Source of the DNA: Vulgatibacter incomptus
GTDB taxonomy: Bacteria > Myxococcota > Myxococcia > Myxococcales > Vulgatibacteraceae
DNA: 64,000 nt
Assembly: GCF_001263175.1 (NCBI RefSeq)
Contig: NZ_CP012332.1
Coordinates: 1,981,501-2,045,500 of the forward strand
Direction of reading: 5' to 3'
Shown: one piece after another, positions 60,990 to 64,000 of the stretch
Position numbering within the stretch: position 1 is the first letter of the stretch
Layout: every line of letters starts with the position of its first letter
The notes under the pieces: model-generated
The model's database searches: none
Seen by the model: the letters and a program-made list of their open reading frames with translations, nothing else
Told to the model about the DNA's origin: nothing
Position numbers and translations under genes: made by a program

Positions 60990-61008
60990 CCCGTCGGGTT
61001 GGAATTCC

Positions 61009-61911
61009 ATGGAGCTACTCTTTCGCAAATACTTCTGGACGCTGAACCTGGCCTTCCTGGCCGTGGCGGCCCTGCTCTGCGCGGGCATCGCCAACTCCTG
61101 GATCACGTCCAAGATCGCCCCCGGCCTCTCCTTCGGCTTCGACGTGCCCGTCCGCGCGCCGCCCCCGACCGCAGGCGGCCCCGCCAGGCTCCACCTCGAG
61201 ACGACGGCGTCCTTCCTGGGGATCGTTCTCCCCAAGGACGAGCCCGTGGCGATCCCGCGTGAGCCGGTCTTCGACCCGAACGCCGCTCCCGTCCGGAGCT
61301 CCCTGCGGGTCAGCCTGATCGGAACGATGGTCGCCAACCGGCCGGAGTGGTCCCTCGCCACCATCCGCGACGACAACGCACGCGAGACCGGCGTCTACAT
61401 GCCGGGCGATCGGCTGCTCGGCGCCGAGGTCCTCGAGATCGAGCGCCTCCGGGTGATCATCAAGAACGAGGGCCGCAAGGAGTACATCGCCCTCGGGGAG
61501 ATCGGTCCGCCGCCTCCCCCGATGACGGCCGTCTCCGCCGTCCCGCCTGCCGTCTCCTCCGGTGGCGACGCGAACGTCCGGCAGATCGACGACAACAACT
61601 ACGAGATCACCCGCGACGAGCTCGACAAGCAGCTCTCCAACCTCAACGCGATCGCGACGCAGGCCCGCATCGTCCCGTCGTTCAAGAACGGCGTCGCAAA
61701 CGGCTTCAAGCTCTTCTCGATTCGACCGGGCTCGCTCTACTCGAAAATCGGGATCGAGAACGGCGACGTCATCCGAAAGATCAACGGCTTCGAGATCAAC
61801 AGTCCCGAGAAGGCCCTCGAGCTCTACGCGAAGCTGAAGGAAAGCTCGAAGGTCGAGCTCGAGCTCGAACGCCGTGGGCAGGTCATCCCGAAATCCTACG
61901 TGATCCGCTGA
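61009..61911 (+). CDS. gspC: Type II secretion system protein GspC
   Basis: 300 residues. A cytoplasmic N-terminus and one membrane helix (about 9-29) are followed by the homology region (about 100-170; VSLIGTMVANRPEWSLATIR, YMPGDRLLGAEVLEIERLRV). A C-terminal PDZ domain (about 215-298; NGFKLFSIRPGSLYSKIGIE, INGFEINSPEKALELYAKLK) follows. GspC links the inner-membrane platform to the GspD secretin in the periplasm. It is first in the operon behind the sigma-54 promoter. Confidence 0.93.
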   Translation: MELLFRKYFWTLNLAFLAVAALLCAGIANSWITSKIAPGLSFGFDVPVRAPPPTAGGPARLHLETTASFLGIVLPKDEPVAIPREPVFDPNAAPVRSSLRVSLIGTMVANRPEWSLATIRDDNARETGVYMPGDRLLGAEVLEIERLRVIIKNEGRKEYIALGEIGPPPPPMTAVSAVPPAVSSGGDANVRQIDDNNYEITRDELDKQLSNLNAIATQARIVPSFKNGVANGFKLFSIRPGSLYSKIGIENGDVIRKINGFEINSPEKALELYAKLKESSKVELELERRGQVIPKSYVIR

Positions 61912-62003
61912 AGCGATCACCTTCGCTACCTGGGCCCCTCCGCGGGACCCGATGGGCCCTCACGGCCGAGCGTTCGCCGAGAGTATCCAGAGCAGGACAG
62001 CCG

Positions 62004-64000
62004 ATGCAGATCTTCCGCACCTACGCCACGACCGCCACCATCGCCGCCCTCCTGCTCGCTGCAGCGCCAGCCGCCGCACAGGTGCCCGTGCGCCCCTCCA
62101 TCGGCAAGGAGCTCGACCGCCCCGGCCGGAACCGGCCGGCGATCGGGTCGCCCCAGTTCCAGCAGCGCGCCGCGGTGCAGGGAGCGGCCCAGCCTCCTGC
62201 TCCCGCCCAGGCGGCGCCGCCGCCGGCAGGGTCGCGACAGCCTCCGGCGACGCAGCCGCCGCGGCAGCAGCAGGCGCAGCAGCAGGGGCAGCAGGGGCAG
62301 CAGCAGGCACAGCAGGCGCCGTCCAAGGAGCAGCTCCGGCAGGCCTCCAAGCGGTCGGGCAAGTTCCAGCTCGACTTCAACAAGGCGGAGATCGCGGACG
62401 TGGTCCAGACGATCTCCGACTTCACCGGCAAGCTCTTCATCGTGCCGGAGAACATCCGGGGCAAGATCACGATCGTGGGCCCGGAGGACGGCACCGGCCT
62501 CGTCACCGCCGACGAAGCCTACGCCGCGTTCCTCTCGGGCCTCGAGGCGAACAACTGGACCGTCTACCCGGTGGGCAAGTACCTGAAGCTCGTCGAGAAG
62601 CGGTCGGCGGCGACGAGCAACACCTGGACCTACGTCGAGCCGGGCTCGATCGTCCCCGACGACGAGCGCGTCGTCACCAAGGTCATCCGCCTCCACTACG
62701 TGGACACCGACGCGGTCTCGAACCCGCTCAAGCAGCTCATGTCCAAGGACGCGACGGTGATCCCGATGCCTCCGGACACGCTGATCGTGACCGAGGTCGC
62801 GCTCAACCTGCGCCGCATCGAGCGGATCCTCGCCGCCCTCGACCAGCCCGGCGGCGGCGACGAGCTCCGGCTGATCCAGATCGAGTACGCCACCGCCGCC
62901 GAGATCTCCGAGAAGCTCCTGCAGATCTTCGAGGCCCAGGGCGGCGGGAAGCCGGGCCAGGGACGTCCTGCGCCCAGGCCGATGGCGGCGACCCGGCCGA
63001 TGCCCGGCTCGCCCGAGGCCCCGTCCGCCCCCGGCTCCGATCAGGGAGCGCCCAGCATCACGCGGGTGATCCCCGACGAGCGCACGAACAAGCTGATCGT
63101 GGTGGCGAACCGCAAGGCCTTCGACCAGATCGAGGGGCTGATCCGCCAGCTCGACGTCCCGACGGGTGAAACCGGTCGTATCAACGTCTACTACCTGGAG
63201 AACGCCAAGGCCGAGGACCTCGCCTCCACCCTCCAGGGCCTCACCTCCGGCGCGTCCACCCAGGGACCGCAGGGCCGCCCCGGCATGCAGGGGCGCCGTC
63301 CGGGAGCCCCCGCGGCAGGCCAGGCCGCCCAGGCCTCGGCAGCGGCGGAGCTGCTGTCCGGCGAGGTGAAGGTCTCGGCGGACAAGGCCACCAACTCCCT
63401 CGTGATCGTGGGATCGGCGCAGGACTACAAGAACATCGTCAAGGTGATCGAGAAGCTCGACATCCCGCGGCGGCAGGTCTTCGTCGAGGCGGTGATCATG
63501 GAGGTGAACCTCCGGAACACCAACGAGCTCGGCTTCAGCCTCCACGGCGGCGCCACCGTCGACACCGAGAACGGGATCGCGCCGATCGTCGTGGGCTCGC
63601 AGCTCGGCTCCGCCTCGTCGCTCAACCTGTCGAGCCTCGTGTCGATGGGCGGCTTCCTCGCCGGCATGCAGGGGCCGCCGATCCCCGCCGCCACCGAGCT
63701 GGGCGTCGCCCTGCCCTCCTTCGGCGTGGTGATGCACGCCATGACCCGCAACTCCGACGTGAACGTGCTCTCCACGCCGCACATCCTCACCTCGGACAAC
63801 GAGGAGGCGGAGATCACGGTGGGCCAGAACGTGCCCTTCCAGGCCGGCTTCGCGCCCCAGGGGATCTCCAACCTCTTCAACCAGACCGGCGCCAACGGCA
63901 GCAACGCGATCGCCGGCGCCCTGGGGAGCGGCTTCGGCCTGGGCTCGCTCTTTGCGCCGATCCAGCGGCAGAACGTCGAGCTGAAGCTAAAGATCAAGCC
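62004..64000 (+). CDS. gspD: Type II secretion system secretin GspD (C-terminus off the window)
   Basis: Open from ATG 62004 (AGGAC before it) to the right edge, about 665 residues. A signal peptide (QIFRTYATTATIAALLLAAA) leads to an unusually long Gln/Pro/Ala-rich linker (about 45-112). N0 follows (FQLDFNKAEIADVVQTISDF), then N1-N3 domains with long Pro/Gly/Ala insertions (about 315-350 and 410-450), then the secretin start (RQVFVEAVIMEVNLRNTNEL, NVLSTPHILTSDNEEAEITV). It forms the outer-membrane exit channel. Large opposite-strand and other-frame ORFs here are shadows. Confidence 0.95.
   Translation, partial: MQIFRTYATTATIAALLLAAAPAAAQVPVRPSIGKELDRPGRNRPAIGSPQFQQRAAVQGAAQPPAPAQAAPPPAGSRQPPATQPPRQQQAQQQGQQGQQQAQQAPSKEQLRQASKRSGKFQLDFNKAEIADVVQTISDFTGKLFIVPENIRGKITIVGPEDGTGLVTADEAYAAFLSGLEANNWTVYPVGKYLKLVEKRSAATSNTWTYVEPGSIVPDDERVVTKVIRLHYVDTDAVSNPLKQLMSKDATVIPMPPDTLIVTEVALNLRRIERILAALDQPGGGDELRLIQIEYATAAEISEKLLQIFEAQGGGKPGQGRPAPRPMAATRPMPGSPEAPSAPGSDQGAPSITRVIPDERTNKLIVVANRKAFDQIEGLIRQLDVPTGETGRINVYYLENAKAEDLASTLQGLTSGASTQGPQGRPGMQGRRPGAPAAGQAAQASAAAELLSGEVKVSADKATNSLVIVGSAQDYKNIVKVIEKLDIPRRQVFVEAVIMEVNLRNTNELGFSLHGGATVDTENGIAPIVVGSQLGSASSLNLSSLVSMGGFLAGMQGPPIPAATELGVALPSFGVVMHAMTRNSDVNVLSTPHILTSDNEEAEITVGQNVPFQAGFAPQGISNLFNQTGANGSNAIAGALGSGFGLGSLFAPIQRQNVELKLKIK

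Noticed and set aside
62240-62335. Gln-rich CAG/GGGCAGCAG tract as a possible microsatellite or CRISPR-like repeat
   Set aside because: It is an in-frame low-complexity linker of GspD with irregular units and no spacers.
61926-63782. Minus-strand open frame opposite gspD, and a plus-strand frame 61952-63169
   Set aside because: Both are shadows; the true gspD frame from 62004 shows signal peptide, N-domains and secretin motifs.

Overview
The window is very GC-rich single-chromosome-type bacterial DNA with dense, mostly operonic genes. It looks like a member of the Myxococcota. It holds an almost complete Glt gliding-motility gene set, a protein ending in a MYXO-CTERM-type anchor, an MbnP/MbnH-like pair of the kind known from Myxococcus (MXAN_0976/0977 type), a myxobacterial-type PilZ protein and many NtrC-type regulators. 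A lineage near Vulgatibacter or Anaeromyxobacter is my guess from gene content; it is not proven here. I see no rRNA, tRNA, CRISPR array, insertion sequence, phage or plasmid genes.

Layout. 1-6.8 kb: a partial beta-barrel gene at the left edge, a rhomboid protease, an MscS channel, then a minus-strand group (MinD-like ATPase, J-domain/HTH protein, small conserved protein, RluD) and an HNH protein with a SelA-tail-like protein. 6.8-12.9 kb: a lytic transglycosylase divergent from a histidine kinase/NtrC pair. 13-18.7 kb: rsmI, yraN and a degenerate YhaN/SMC-like protein, then the classical rpsP-khpA-rimM-trmD-rplS operon. 18.9-23.3 kb: alr-mlaE-mlaF-mlaD-like lipid transport operon. 23.5-28.7 kb: a Zn-ribbon protein, glycosyltransferase, O-antigen ligase and a MYXO-CTERM GH123/DUF4091-like protein. 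28.7-32.2 kb: a pseudouridine synthase and a paired inactive/active M16 peptidase system. 32.4-37.9 kb: an MbnP-MbnH-lipoprotein-outer membrane protein-RegB-RegA operon. 38-42.3 kb: a large NfnB/NfnA-like fusion oxidoreductase. 42.4-54 kb: gltA-gltB-gltC-gltD-gltE-gltF-gltG in one run, with a CglC-like lipoprotein diverging from it. 54-60.8 kb: PilZ protein, membrane gluzincin, TPR protein, small lipoprotein, NtrC regulator. 61-64 kb: gspC and the start of gspD (type II secretion), running off the right edge.

How the genes fit together. The glt run encodes outer-membrane barrels (GltA, GltB), periplasmic and outer-membrane TPR proteins (GltC, GltD, GltE), the periplasmic GltF and the inner-membrane FHA/TonB-like GltG; in Myxococcus xanthus these genes are split between two loci. 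The copper/haem cluster couples its structural genes to a RegB/RegA redox two-component system by overlapping start and stop codons. The gsp operon has an excellent sigma-54 promoter directly behind an NtrC-type activator gene.

The most notable non-coding finding is a family of structured intergenic repeats (five good copies, one degenerate). They are built from two or three hairpins, and the first hairpin changes sequence between copies while keeping its pairing. The most notable coding anomaly is a one-base shortening of a C tract near the end of gltA. It removes the expected stop and leaves an open frame through gltB into gltC.
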